Assembly (NCBI GenBank): GCA_026018925.1
Contig: JAKSZU010000029.1
Location: 12,539,863 to 12,603,862 of the forward strand
Direction: 5' to 3'
DNA: 64,000 nt
From: Tupaia tana
Lineage: Eukaryota; Chordata; Mammalia; Scandentia; Tupaiidae
Shown here in pieces: positions 1 to 10,323 of the stretch. Below the pieces are notes generated by a model that saw only the letters and a list, made by a program, of their open reading frames with translations, was not told the DNA's origin and did not search any database. A program made the position numbers and the translations under genes. The stretch's first letter is position 1; each line of letters starts with the position of its first letter.

Positions 1-581
1 TTCTGTGTTGTTTCTGAAAAGACTGAGTGGTGGTATTACACGCTGAGGGCCCCCTTTACTCTCTATGTGTGTAATCTGGTGGAGGTTCTATATCCAATCG
101 CCTAGTGTCAAGGAAACACACAAAGCCCATGAGGGACATGGCCATAGCAGATGCCTGAATGGTCTTTCCCTCGGAGGGGGACACCCATCTTTATTTGGTG
201 ACATCATTCATAGGAGGGGGGACACAGGAGCAGTTGGTAGGGTTTTCTCTGTAGAGATGGATAGGCAGAGTAGATGTTAGGTCATGAGTTTTGTCTCTGG
301 AAGGTGGGACATGAGTTCCTCTCAACTGTGACAAAAGATGTCCTCCCTCCTCCTTCACCTCTTACTCCAGGGAGCAAAACCTGCCCACTCTCCCTGGGAG
401 AAGAGAGGGCAGACAGCAATCTCTCTACCTAGACCACCTATTCCCACTTCCTTCTCCACTCCATTTGTCATCCATCACAGGAGTACTCCCTTTTGCATCA
501 GAGTATCAGTCATTGGAGATTTGAGAAGAGGGACCCCCAAGAAGAAACCACTCTGATCTTCCTAATTGCAGCCCTTGGTTG
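1..581 (+). pseudogene. Decayed upstream env region of a provirus
   Basis: This stretch precedes an open Env transmembrane reading frame and should hold the surface (SU) part of the same env gene. No frame stays open across it: only short fragments of about 70 codons exist and none shows a recognisable SU motif. The last ~25 bases read in frame into the TM fragment. I infer decayed SU from position only; the rest of the provirus lies left of the window. Confidence 0.4.
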
Positions 582-1370
582 ATGCTCCCAGTCAATCTTT
601 CACAACCTTGGTATTCTGACCCTAGTTTATACTCTCTACAAGTTATAAATTCCCAGTTGTCCCGCCCGAGACGTTTTATTGCCGCACTTATATTAGGAAT
701 TACTGCATTAATTTCTATCATAGGCTCTGTTGCTGCCTCGGCTACTGCCCTGGTTCAACAGGTTCATACTGCTGACCATGTCAATAATTTAGCTTTAAAT
801 ATCTCTACTGCTATGTTTGAACAAGAAAAAATTGATCAACAATTGGTAGATAGAATTAATGCCCTAGAAGAAGCAGTTTTATTTCTAGGACAAGAAATTC
901 AAAATATTAAGGTTCGGTTAACTACTGCCTGTCATGCTGATTATAAATGGATCTGTGTTACTCCTTTACCTTACAATCACACACAGATTACCTGGGAACA
1001 AGTTCAATCTCACCTCAGAGGGGCCTTCAACCACTCTCTCACAGTAGACTTACAGAAATTACAGGCAGATATTACGAAAATTTCCAAATCCCATTTGGAC
1101 TCCATAACAACCTCTGATGTGGCCAATGGTATTGTGACCTCCTTACTTGGTGCATTCACCAATTCCAAACACTCATTCTCTAAGTTACTTTATTCGGTCG
1201 GAGGACTTTTTGGACTTATCTTCCTATGTTTGCTTTGCTTTCCAGTTATCATCAAACAACTCAGTTCTGCCATATCATCAATAGAAACTGAAATTCACCT
1301 CTCCAAACTTCAAAATAAAAAAGGGGGAAATGGAGGAGTCCGACCCGGCGAGGCCCCAGGATCTGTCTGA
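582..1370 (+). pseudogene. Betaretrovirus-like Env transmembrane (TM) fragment, open frame
   Basis: An open frame of about 262 codons with the layout of a retroviral TM subunit. After ~28 residues of SU end comes an R-x-x-R furin-type site (RPRR), then a hydrophobic Ala/Ile/Leu-rich fusion peptide, a heptad-rich helix, and a disulfide loop of the C-x7-C type (CHADYKWIC). A membrane anchor follows at about residues 203-225, then a short tail. The C-x7-C loop without the CX6CC motif and without an immunosuppressive-domain-like stretch is typical of betaretroviral/HML-type Env and unlike gammaretroviral Env. The frame runs through the polypurine tract and ends 40 bases inside the LTR. TM would drive membrane fusion, but SU is decayed, so a working protein is unlikely. 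Confidence 0.75.
1314..1330 (+). other. Polypurine tract (PPT)
   Basis: A-rich then G-rich purine run (aaaaaagggggaaa) directly in front of the LTR start TGGAGG. This is the expected primer site for plus-strand DNA synthesis and fixes the LTR's 5' edge at 1331. The downstream LTR copy at 10,324 lacks such a tract. Confidence 0.75.
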
Positions 1371-2381
1371 GTCCCCAGACCTTTGAGCTTCGCTTCCGGT
1401 CAGATCAATATGCTGGCAAGGCCACTGTTGTGCACCCCCTGACCTTGGAACAAAGCTTGGATCAATTAGCATGTCAGCAAGGCTGCTTGCTATTTGCTCC
1501 AGAAAACTGGTAACCTTGCTGGGAAGCGACCCCCCCTCTGACTCCCCAATTTACTACTATAAAAGAATTGCATAGCTCTCTTATATATCCTGAGTATATG
1601 ATAAAATTTCCCAGGAACTCCCCCGACTGCTCCCCTTTGCTATAATCACCTACTATTAATTACAATGCTTTATCTCCATGGTCACAGTAGAGGGTGGGCT
1701 GAAGTTCTATCTAGGCAGAAATAATCTTGACCTTTGGAAGGCCCTTCAAAATACATTTAAGGTAAACTTAATCCGTTCTTTACTTAAAATAGGATTAGGC
1801 CAAAACTGGCCCAGGACACCTCCACCCTCACCAAGCGAAATAGATAAATATTTTAGGACTCCTCAAATCAAGTTTTAGATCCCTATAAAACTATGTAAGT
1901 ATCATTCTTTATTAAGATCCAGAGGAACTAATATCTATTCTTGAGATTTTCTTTTCTCAGAGCCATTCCTGGTAATCACAAAATGGCTGCTGTGCAGCAT
2001 CAGCTAATAATCATCTCGGCTTACCGGAACCGCCTTCCCAAAACTGCATTCTATGAAGACCCACCTACAATTCCATGGAGACCCACCTACAAATGCGGAA
2101 CTGCACAAGACCCACCCTTAATCCAACCCTGAATAGAATCTATGTTCCCTATTGTTAAAAACTTTATGAGCTGATAATTGAAACACTTAGCCCCGCTCCC
2201 ATTTACTTTCATGTAACACATTTTCAATAAAAAGGCACAATAATTCCTAGCAGTTGTCACTCCTCAGAGAGCGATCTTTGAGGGGTGTCCGGCTTAGGAC
2301 GTGCGCGTGAAAAGGCATCGAGGCCTGTGTTTTCTGTTTACCTGCGTCGCCTCCGTCGAGATAACCCACCCCCGCCGAGGC
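1331..2381 (+). mobile_element. LTR copy 1 (shared by two proviral units)
   Basis: Starts TGGAGGAGTC right after a polypurine tract. It matches 10,324-11,332 along its length and the last 37 bases of the window. By eye over the first 300 bases, differences from copy 2 come about every 15-20 bases. An AATAAA lies at 2,226 near the end, followed by a GT-rich R/U5-like segment. The 3' edge is set where similarity to copy 2 stops (GCCGAGGC). It follows env and precedes a gag leader. Confidence 0.8.
2226..2231 (+). promoter_or_regulatory. LTR polyadenylation signal AATAAA
   Basis: AATAAA within LTR copy 1, ~150 bases from its 3' edge, followed by a GT-rich stretch. The same hexamer sits at 11,179-11,184 in copy 2. 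Position and conservation fit the R-region poly(A) signal. Confidence 0.55.
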
Positions 2382-2399
2382 TGGTCCCCGGCACTTGGT
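2382..2399 (+). other. Candidate primer binding site
   Basis: The 18 bases starting TGGTCCCCGG immediately follow the LTR edge. A retroviral PBS begins TGG, complementary to tRNA CCA. I cannot assign the tRNA with certainty; the CCCCG core could be a decayed tryptophan-type PBS. The LTR end here lacks the final A of CA, so the exact junction is uncertain. Confidence 0.35.
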
Positions 2400-2624
2400 C
2401 AAGATCCCCCTAAAAAATTTCAACACACATATCGCCTACAGTGGTCTGGCCCTTTAAGCAGTAGCCTTGAGGCTTCTCAACCTCTGGACTAAGACCCGAC
2501 CCCAGGAGTCACTGTCCTTCCAGAGTCTGCTAATTGAGCTCTTCCTACTACCAGTAATCTCCTGTACCTTTTGGGAAGTGCAGATATTTGATAACTGAAA
2601 AGGTCAGAGAGAATTTGAGGCACA
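2400..2624 (+). other. Proviral 5' leader
   Basis: Untranslated stretch between LTR copy 1 and the gag ATG. No open frame and no repeat recognised. It would carry the packaging region of the element; nothing specific can be pointed out. Confidence 0.4.
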
Positions 2625-4070
2625 ATGGGAAAACCTCAGTCCAAATCTTCCAAGCCCACTGTGCTGGATTGTATGCCGACTAACTTTAAGAAAGGTTTTT
2701 TCTCTGGGGACTACAGAGTTAAATTAAAACCAGAGAAATCCCTGGGAATCCTAGCAGCTCAGCCTGCTCAGGGGAGAGGCCACTGACCTTCCCAAATTCC
2801 ACACCGAGATTCTGCCTCCCCTGCTTTCACTCTGTGAGCTACTGAAGCCCAGGGCAACCTCACTCTCCAGATGCCCTTGCAAGATACCCAAGGGCCACCC
2901 CAGTTAGACACAGATGAGGCTATTATGGAAGGAAGAGGAACATTATATTACCAGCCTTTTACCACCACTGACTTGCTTAATTGGAAACACCACACAGCCC
3001 GTACTCAGAACAGCTCCAGGCAATGATAGAGCTCATGGAATCTATGCTCCAAACCCATCAGCCCACTTGGGGTGGCTGCTGCCAGCTCCTCCTCACTTTA
3101 CTGAATTTGGAGGAACAACATAGTGTCCTTACAGCAGCAAAGACATGGTTACAAGAGCGCGCCCCCAAAATACAGAGAGGCACTCTTGCAGGGGTGAAGG
3201 GGAGTACAAAGAAATCTAGCAACATGACAAAAACAACAGAAATAATTCAAAAGGCAATGAGCGGGACCAGCAGTTAGCATAATGGCTATGTCGCTGGACT
3301 CCCACGTAGTCGACCGCGGTTCGAGTCCCGGACCCGGCGGCTTAAACTCACGCCGGGTGCGTGTACGTGCGTGCCCAAGATCCCAAGAGGAGAATGGAGG
3401 AGAAGGGATTGCGGCGTGGCCATCCCCCCTGGGGGGTGATTTCTCGCTTTCTATCTCTCTGTCTCTCTCTGTCTGGCGAGCGCATGCGCCCTATAGCAAA
3501 AACCTCTCCAAAAAAAGAAAAAAAAAAAAAAAAAAAAAGGCAATGAGCCATCAGGACAGTTTCACAGAGGCTTTGAGAAGCATACCAGACTGAAACTCTG
3601 TTTAATCTGGAGAGCCCTGAAGGCCAAGGAATGATTAATGTTACATTTGTAGACCAGCCAGTTCCTGACATCTGCAGAAAACTCCAGAAACAGGATGGGT
3701 TTGCTGAGATGAATGCCCCCCAACTCCTAGAAATTGCTGATCAAATGTTCATAAACTGAGACCAAGAAAAAGAAAATAAAAGCCAATTGACAGCATAGCA
3801 CAGGAAGTAGAAAGGAGCTCTGTTCACCACCACCCTCAGACAACTGGATGCCCCACTGAGTCCCCGTCCCATAGCTGGGGAGGGACCTGCTGACTGAACT
3901 TAGAGTACAAATCAGCTTTGAATCCTTTGGCTTAGCTGCTTTAACCATCAGCCCCACCAAAATCCTGGCTATGGCAATGCCCTAAGAGGAGAAGCAACAA
4001 ATGTTTGACCCTGAGGTCCCAGTGGAAATGATGAGACACTCTCTCCACTTGTTTAAAACTTCCCTGCCAT
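2625..4070 (+). pseudogene. Gammaretrovirus-like gag, decayed and SINE-interrupted
   Basis: The ATG at 2,625 starts MGKPQSK: Gly at position 2 for myristoylation followed by a basic, matrix-like N-terminus ending in a stop after ~50 codons. Capsid-like sequence resumes at about 2,970-3,180 with a T-W-G-x-C-Q-L-L motif typical of class I capsid, in a different frame. After the SINE, 3,549-3,765 reads as the C-terminal capsid segment (SPEGQG; QLLEIADQMF). Nucleocapsid zinc knuckles and protease are not visible. Several stops and frame changes make it non-functional. Confidence 0.7.
3263..3534 (+). mobile_element. SINE-A in gag
   Basis: Full-length young copy: tRNA-like head with A box and a perfect B box (GGTTCGAGTCC), palindromic C/G core, CT-rich region and poly(A). 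Flanked by a 14-base target-site duplication aaaaggcaatgagc at 3,249-3,262 and 3,535-3,548. Many CpGs are retained, so it is recent. Confidence 0.92.
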
Positions 4071-4074
4071 CTGG

Positions 4075-4208
4075 GTGGAAGAGAACCCACCAGGAATGGC
4101 AATCAACCACCTACCTTTGGTGGTCGAACTGAAACCTCAGGGGCAGCCTGTATGTCTCTGCCAGTACTCTGTGAGCCGAGATGTCAGACTAGCCATAAAG
4201 AAACACAT
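4075..4208 (+). pseudogene. Gammaretrovirus-like pol, reverse transcriptase N-terminal fragment
   Basis: Open segment beginning W-V-E-E-N-P-P-G-M and running to K-K-H-I. It corresponds to the start of the reverse transcriptase domain of class I pol, where incoming substitutes and the QY-x-x-S motif lie (QYSVSRD seen). It is cut by the L1 at 4,209 and resumes after it. Confidence 0.65.
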
Positions 4209-7158
4209 TGATCTACCAAGAATGAGCCAGGAGGATATAGAAAGTCTGAATAGGCTCATAACAAGCCAGGAGATTGAATCAGTAATAAATAACCTCCCAA
4301 CAAAGAAAAGCCCTGGCCCTGATGGATTCATCTCTGAATTCTACAAAACTTTCAAAGAAGATTTAACCCCCATTCTGCTCAAGTTATTTCTAAAGATCCA
4401 AAAGGGTGAATCTCTCCCTATCATTCTATGAAGCCTCTATCACCCTTATCCTTAAAACAGGTAAGGAAAGGACAAGGAAGGAAAACTATGGACCAATATC
4501 TCCGATGAATATAGATGCAAACATTCTCAACAAGATACTAGCAAGTCGTATCCAACAACTTGTAAAAAAGATCATACACCATGATCAGGTAGGCTTTATT
4601 CCAGAAATGCAAGATTGTTTCAACATACGCAAAACCATGAATGTAATACATCATATTAACAAGAATAAAGATAAAAACCATATGGTCATATCAAATGATG
4701 TAGAAAAAGCATTTGATAAGATACAACATCCCTTTGTGATCAAGACTCTAAGCAATATCAGCATAGAAGGACCATTTCTCAACACAATAAAAGCCATTTA
4801 TGAAAAACCCATAGCAAACATCATCCTGAATGGAGAAAAGCTGAAAAACCTTCCCACTAAACACTGGAACAATACAAGGATGCCCACTTTCTCCACTCCT
4901 TTTTAATATAGTACTGGAAGTCCTCACCAATGCAATCAGAGAACAGGGAGAAATAAAAGGCATTCAAATAGGAAAAGAAGAGGTGAAACTCTCTCTATTC
5001 GCAGATGACATGATTGCATACATAGAAGACCCAATGGTCTCCATGGAGAAATTACTCGAAGTAATACATGATTACAGTAAAGTTGCAGGATATAAAATCA
5101 ATAAACAGAAATTGATAGCATTTCTATATACGAATAACAGGCAGACTGAGATAGAACTGAAAGAAATATCCCATGTTCCTGGATTGGAAGAATTAATATA
5201 ATCAAAATTGCAATTCTACCCAAATTAATCTCCATATTTGTCGGCGTCACTTCTGCAGAGACGACACGACACCCGGTTCTTCCTCACGCAGTCTTTATTC
5301 ACAGGTTTCCTTTACTTTTTCCTTTCTTTCTCCCTCTCCCTCCCTTTTCTCCCGTATATATATATATCGGATCCTCCCGACAGCCCCGCCCACAAGTTCC
5401 TTTGCCTGTCCGAGGCAAGTACTGGAGACACGCCTCCCTATGCAGCCAGCAGCGTTATCTTGGCTCGGTGGCCAAAGGCGGCGGCCAACACATATTTAAT
5501 GCAATGCCAATCAAAATACCAGACACATTCTTCACAGATCTAGAAAAGACAATCATAAAATTCATCTGGAATCATAAAAGACCCCGCATTGCCAAAGCAA
5601 TTCTACAAAAGAAGAGTGGAGTGGGCGGCATCTCACTCCCTGACCCAAAAATATACTACAAAGCTGTGGTAATCAAAACAGCATGGTACTGGCACAGAAA
5701 CAGACACGTGGAACAATGGAACAGAATAGAGTCCCCAGGAATAAATTCCCAAACATACAGTCAACTTATTTTTGACATGGAACACTAGTCAATCTAGTGG
5801 AAAAAAGGAAAACATCTTCAGCAAATGGTGTTGGAAAAACTGGATTTCCACCTGCAGAAAGATGAATCTGAAACCCTACCTCTCATCTTTGACAAAAATC
5901 AAGTCAAGATGGATCAAGGATCTAAATCTAAGACCTCAAGTTATAAAACTGCTTCTGGAAAACAATGGGGAAACTCTGGGAGACCATGGTGTAGGGAAAG
6001 ACTTCTTAAATAAGACCCCCAATGCACAGTCAATAATCCCCAAAATAGACAAGTGAGATTACATCAGACTAAGAAGTTTCTGCATGGCAAAAGATACAGT
6101 AATTAGTGTGAATCGACAGCCTTCAAAATGGGAAAATATTTTTGTAAATTATGCGTCAGATAAGGGACTGATAACCAGAATATACAAGGAACTCAAGCAG
6201 CTGTTTTGAAAAAAGTTGATCAACTCTATTAAAAGATGGGAGAAGGAGTTGAAAAAAACACTCTCTAAAGATGACATACGAATAACCAAAAGGCATATGA
6301 AAAAATGCTCAACATCCCTCCTTGTAAGGGAAATGCAGATCAAAACAACAATGAGGTACCACCTAAAATCACTCAAAATGTCTAAGACTAAAAAAAAAAA
6401 AAAGTATTGGCAGGGGTGTGGTGAAAGGGGAAAGGGGAACTCTTTTACACTGCTGGTGGGAATGTAAATTGGTCCAGCCACTGTGAAGAACAATTTGGAG
6501 ATTCCTCAAAAATCTACAAATAGAACTACCGTATGATCCAGCAATCCCACTTCTCGGTATCTACCCAAAGGGCAGAAGAATTCTTCCTTGGAAAAGTGCT
6601 TGCACATCGATGTTTATTGCAGCACTATTCATGATTGCTAAGAAATGGAACCAATACAAATGCCCCCGTACAGATGAATGCATTAAAAAACTGTGGCACA
6701 TATACTCTATGAAATACTATTCAGCCATAAAAAACAACAAAATCCTGGCTTTTGACAGAAGGTGGAAGAATATGGAAGATTTACTGCTGAATGTAGCAAG
6801 CCAGGCTATGAAGGAGAGACATTGGATGTCCCTACTTAATATATACAGAGTATCTGCACTCTATGACTGAAACTGATTCACTAAAGGATATACAAACACA
6901 AGAGATGGGTGTGAATGCCAGATGTGGTATGTGTGGAGGAGTGGTTCCTAGGGAAGGACATTTGGAGGAGGGATACAGAAGCAGAGCATTGACGGGATGG
7001 GGAGGTGTGGTGTTACCTATTGAAGATATTTTGATCAACTGGACTGGGGAGAAATGTTCACATATTGAAATGTTCACTTTGTAAGCTAAACAATGTGATT
7101 GAATGTATATAAATAAAATTTAAAAGATAAATTAATTAATAAAAATTAAAAAAAAAAA
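4209..7158 (+). mobile_element. 5'-truncated L1 inserted in proviral pol
   Basis: L1 ORF2 sequence in + orientation from the reverse transcriptase domain to the ORF2 end (stop near 6,868), then a ~290-base 3'UTR and poly(A). The FADD catalytic motif of the L1 RT is at 4,998-5,009. Many stops and frameshifts. A 12-base target-site duplication aaagaaacacat lies at 4,197-4,208 and 7,159-7,170; removing L1 plus one duplicate rejoins the retroviral pol. It carries the solo LTR at 5,239-5,490. Confidence 0.92.
5239..5490 (-). mobile_element. IAP-like (class II) solo LTR inside the L1
   Basis: A 252-base GC-rich block interrupts the L1 between ATCTCCATATT and CATATTTAATG. It starts TGTCGG and ends CCAACA, with an exact 6-base duplication (catatt) at 5,233-5,238 and 5,491-5,496, as betaretroviral/IAP-type integrases produce. 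Read on the minus strand it begins TGTTGGCCGC, has a TATA-like alternating TA run, then AATAAAG about 65 bases from the end. This is the compact LTR layout of IAP-like elements. No internal sequence remains, so it is a solo LTR. Confidence 0.85.
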
Positions 7159-7170
7159 AAAGAAACACAT

Positions 7171-8060
7171 CTACCAGGTCAGAGAAGCTGAGATCCTGGT
7201 CAAAAGCCAGTCTCCTTGGAACACTCCCTCCCTCCCCACAGGAAAGGGAGCTTCTGGGGACTACTGGCCAGCTTAGAATTTGCGAGCTTTAAATGCCACC
7301 TTGGTGACCTTACATCCCAGGGTCCCCAATCCATATACTTTGCTGAGCGCTCTCCTGTTTGGGGATGGGTTTGTTGCCAATTTAGGGACTTTTCCAAATC
7401 AAGAAACTGGGTGTACTCTGTTCCAATATGTTGATGACTTTCTGCTCCCTGGAGCAACCCCAGAAAACTGCTGGAGGGGAACTTGAGCACTGCTCCAGCT
7501 CCTGTCCCAGCTTGGATACAAAGTCTCAAAGAAAAAGGCCCAGATCTGCTGCACCCAAATGTGGCTTTTGGGATTCGTTCTGACTAAAAAACATTGTGTG
7601 CTTGAGTATGACCAAAAGCAAGTAGTAGGCGATTTGCCTCTGCCCATAACCCAGAAGCAACTACACGAATTCTGGGAGCCATGGGATTCTGTAGGGTTTG
7701 GATCCTGAGTTTTTCTGAAAAGGCTAAGCCACTGTATAAACTCTTAAAAGGCCCAGAGGGAACTCCCCTTTAAATGGGGACCCAGCCAAGAGCAGGGTTT
7801 TCAGAATCTCAAGTCAAACCTTGAAAAAGCCTGACTGTAAAATTCCTAGACATCACTCAGGAGTTCAATCTATTTATATGTAAAAAGAGCCAGATAGCAC
7901 GAGGAGTTCTGACTCAGTCCTTTGGGCCTTGGAAGAGATCTATTGCCTGCCTGTCTAAAAGGCCAGACCCAATGGCATCTGGATGGCCCCCTTGCCTGTG
8001 AGCTCTTGCTGCCAGTGTTAAACTGATTAGTGAAGCAGACAAGCTAACTTTGAGTCAAGT
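7171..8060 (+). pseudogene. Gammaretrovirus-like reverse transcriptase, decayed
   Basis: Continues pol after the L1. The active-site motif YVDD is at 7,427-7,438 in the context TLFQYVDDFLL. Upstream are SPWNTP-like and PNPYTLLS-like segments; downstream is LGYKVSKKKAQ, typical of the class I RT palm and thumb. Stops and frame changes occur roughly every 60-110 codons. Connection-domain similarity fades by about 8,060. Confidence 0.75.
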
Positions 8061-8273
8061 TATCAGTGTCCGGGTCCCTCAGTCAGTAGCCATGTTAATA
8101 AATACAAGGGGATATAAATGGCTTGCCAGCTCTAGGATGGCCCACTACCAGGGCCTATTGATCGAAAATTTCCTAATTAGACTTCAGACTCTGCAGACCC
8201 TAAATCCTGCTAGCTTCCTCCCAACCATGCTGGGGCCTCCTGACCACAGTTGTGAAAAAGCCCTCCATGAGGA

Positions 8274-8523
8274 TTTTTTTTTTTTTGAGAGGTTTGTGCT
8301 ATAAGGCACGAGCACTTGCCAGAAAGACAGAGAGAGACAGAGACAGAAAGCGAGAAATCACCCCCCCCCAGGGGGGATAGCCACTTCTCCTCCATTCTCT
8401 TGGGATCTTGGGCATACACGCACACACGCCTGGTGTGAGTTTAAGCCACCGGGTCCAGGACTTGAACCACGGTTGACTACATGGGAGTCCAGCGACATAG
8501 CCATTACACTAACTGCTGGTCCC
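8274..8523 (-). mobile_element. SINE-A in pol
   Basis: Minus-strand copy running from poly(T) to the tRNA-like head (ctgctggtccc). It sits between the RT and RNase H parts of the provirus. Imperfect duplication: gaggattttt upstream, gagggttttt downstream. Confidence 0.88.
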
Positions 8524-8579
8524 AGTGAGGGTTTTTCTTCTGGGCATCCTGACCTTGTGGACACACCACTGAAGACCCC

Positions 8580-9020
8580 TGACTCACTTCACTGATGGTA
8601 GCAGTTACATGGAGGATGGGACTCGATATGCTGGCTATGCAGTTACTTCCCAAGACATGGTGATCAAGGCAGGAGCACTCCCCCAAGAGTGGTCTGCTCA
8701 AGGGCTGAACTGTGAGCATTAATCTGAGCCTTAAAATTTGCAGCTGGTAAGAGAGTAAACATCTACACAGACTCATGCTGTGCATTTGCTACCATGCATG
8801 TTCATGGAACAATACACCGAGAGGGGGGACTCCTCTTGATAGAAGGAAAAACGGCCAAAAACAAGGAGGAAATTTGCCAATTATTGGAGACAGTCTGGGA
8901 GACAAGGGAAGCGGTAATCATCCAACACCAAGGACACCAGAGGGGGGAAGATCCCACAGCCTTGGGAAATCAGTTGGCAGATCCTGTCATAAGATGGGAG
9001 AGTGTTGAGTTGTGTTAAGT
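8580..9020 (+). pseudogene. Retroviral RNase H domain, decayed
   Basis: Short matches in two frames show the RNase H layout: FTDGSSY at ~8,588 with the first catalytic Asp, then IYTDS at ~8,760 with a later catalytic Asp, followed by an E-rich helix and an HQGHQRGEDP-like segment. Stops separate them. It follows the RT fragment in the expected order. Confidence 0.65.
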
Positions 9021-9520
9021 CCTTGGTTCTTTGGGTCCAGATCACTAAAATTAGAGACCTGTCCCTAGGCACTAAATAAAGCCACAACCACAATAAAAGT
9101 AGGTAGAAAAGAGAATTTGATAGGAAAGAAAGATTTTAGAAAAGAAGTACACCAAGAAGACTTTTGGGTGGGCCGTTTGCTAGGTAGCATCTGCTGCATT
9201 TGGAATTGGTTAGTTATTATTTTTATTACTAGACGTGATCATGAATATTTAACAGTGGGAGGTCTGTCATACTATCTATGTCCTTTGTTTGAATTCAGGA
9301 GCTTTCTCCTGTGCTTGCACATCTCTCTCACAGGTGAAGAATCTGAGAAATTAGGCTACCTAACTGTCCATGCCCAGTATAAACAAGGATGTTTAATTAG
9401 GATAGACTGCCCAATTTGTTAATACCCCCACTGGGAATCAGCATGTTGACCAAAATGTTTGGTTGGGTCTTTATGTATTCATGAGGGATGATAAGAGAGA
9501 AATTTACAATCATTCCTGGG
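9021..9520 (+). other. Unassigned sequence within pol
   Basis: Falls where the RNase H/integrase linker should be but I find no motif. A 101-codon frame at 9,117-9,422 resembles nothing I know. It may be decayed pol or an unrecognised insertion. Confidence 0.3.
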
Positions 9521-10323
9521 TGTCTTTTTCAGGTCCCAAGGAAGGAAAATGGTATTTGCCTCTCCTTTCTGGCACCAGGGGCTAGGTAGGAAGAAGGCAT
9601 CTCATGGAGAGTCTGGTTTTAACTCCTGGTAAATTGTGATCAATGTGACACATGTCCTTCTGCTATTCTCTTAGGGCTGCCAGCTCATTACTAGCTAACT
9701 GCCTACCACAAACAGCCAAGGCTGCTGCAAACCAGGCCCCAATTGCTATGACTAAAATGTTGCCACTCAGGAGCCTCCCAAAAGCCTCCCCATATTCCTC
9801 TAACGAACATTGCTGGACAAAGTTGGAGGGGGCAGCCCTGGGAGAAGACAGATGATGGAGACTGACAGATAAAAGAATATATATACCCCAGTCACTGGGC
9901 CATTCATTGGTAAAGCAGCACCACAAGTTGACCCACTGGGGAAAAACTACACTAGAAAACATATTAGGCTGATACTATTTTCTAAGTCACCTACCGTCAT
10001 TGTATACAACTGTGAACATGCAACCTGTGCTAGAAATAACCCTGCCCAGGGGCCAGCTACTGGGATGACTCCTCTGAAGTTACTGGAGACTTAATCCTGG
10101 TCTGCACTTACTCAGGCTGGATAGAAGCTTTCCCTATGTGAACTGAAAAGGCCAGAGAAGTCACCTGAGCCCTATTAAAAGAAGTTATACCTTGATTTGG
10201 ACTTCCCCTTATGATCGGGTTAGACAACGGCCCTGCCTTCATGGCTGAAGTGATACAGGGAGAAGTCACAAAGACCTTGGGCATAAAATAAAACCTTCAC
10301 ACTGCTTACTGGGAGAGTTAAAC
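9521..10323 (+). pseudogene. Retroviral integrase, decayed and 3'-truncated
   Basis: Fragments in shifting frames match the class I integrase core order: a GPKEGKWYLPL-like segment near 9,535, a SGWIEAFP-like segment at ~10,115, then GLPLMIG and DNGPAF at ~10,200-10,240, the second catalytic Asp region. Sequence stops shortly after an HTAYW-like segment and meets the LTR, so the integrase C-terminus and all of env are missing. Confidence 0.6.

Noticed and set aside
582..1370. A domesticated (syncytin-like) env gene
   Set aside because: Only the TM half is open; SU upstream is decayed in the visible part and no intact start with signal peptide is seen.
2301..2492. Short ORF across the LTR end and leader
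   Set aside because: Spans the LTR/PBS junction with no protein similarity.
3282..3593. Recurring ORFs with ARQTERDRETESEKSPPRG- or MAMSLDSHVVDRG-type peptides at more than 20 places
   Set aside because: They are translations of the SINE-A/B repeat in either strand; the similarity is at the DNA level and tracks SINE boundaries.
9117..9422. 101-codon ORF as a retroviral accessory gene
   Set aside because: No motif, no start context, and it lies in decayed pol; chance open frame is more likely.
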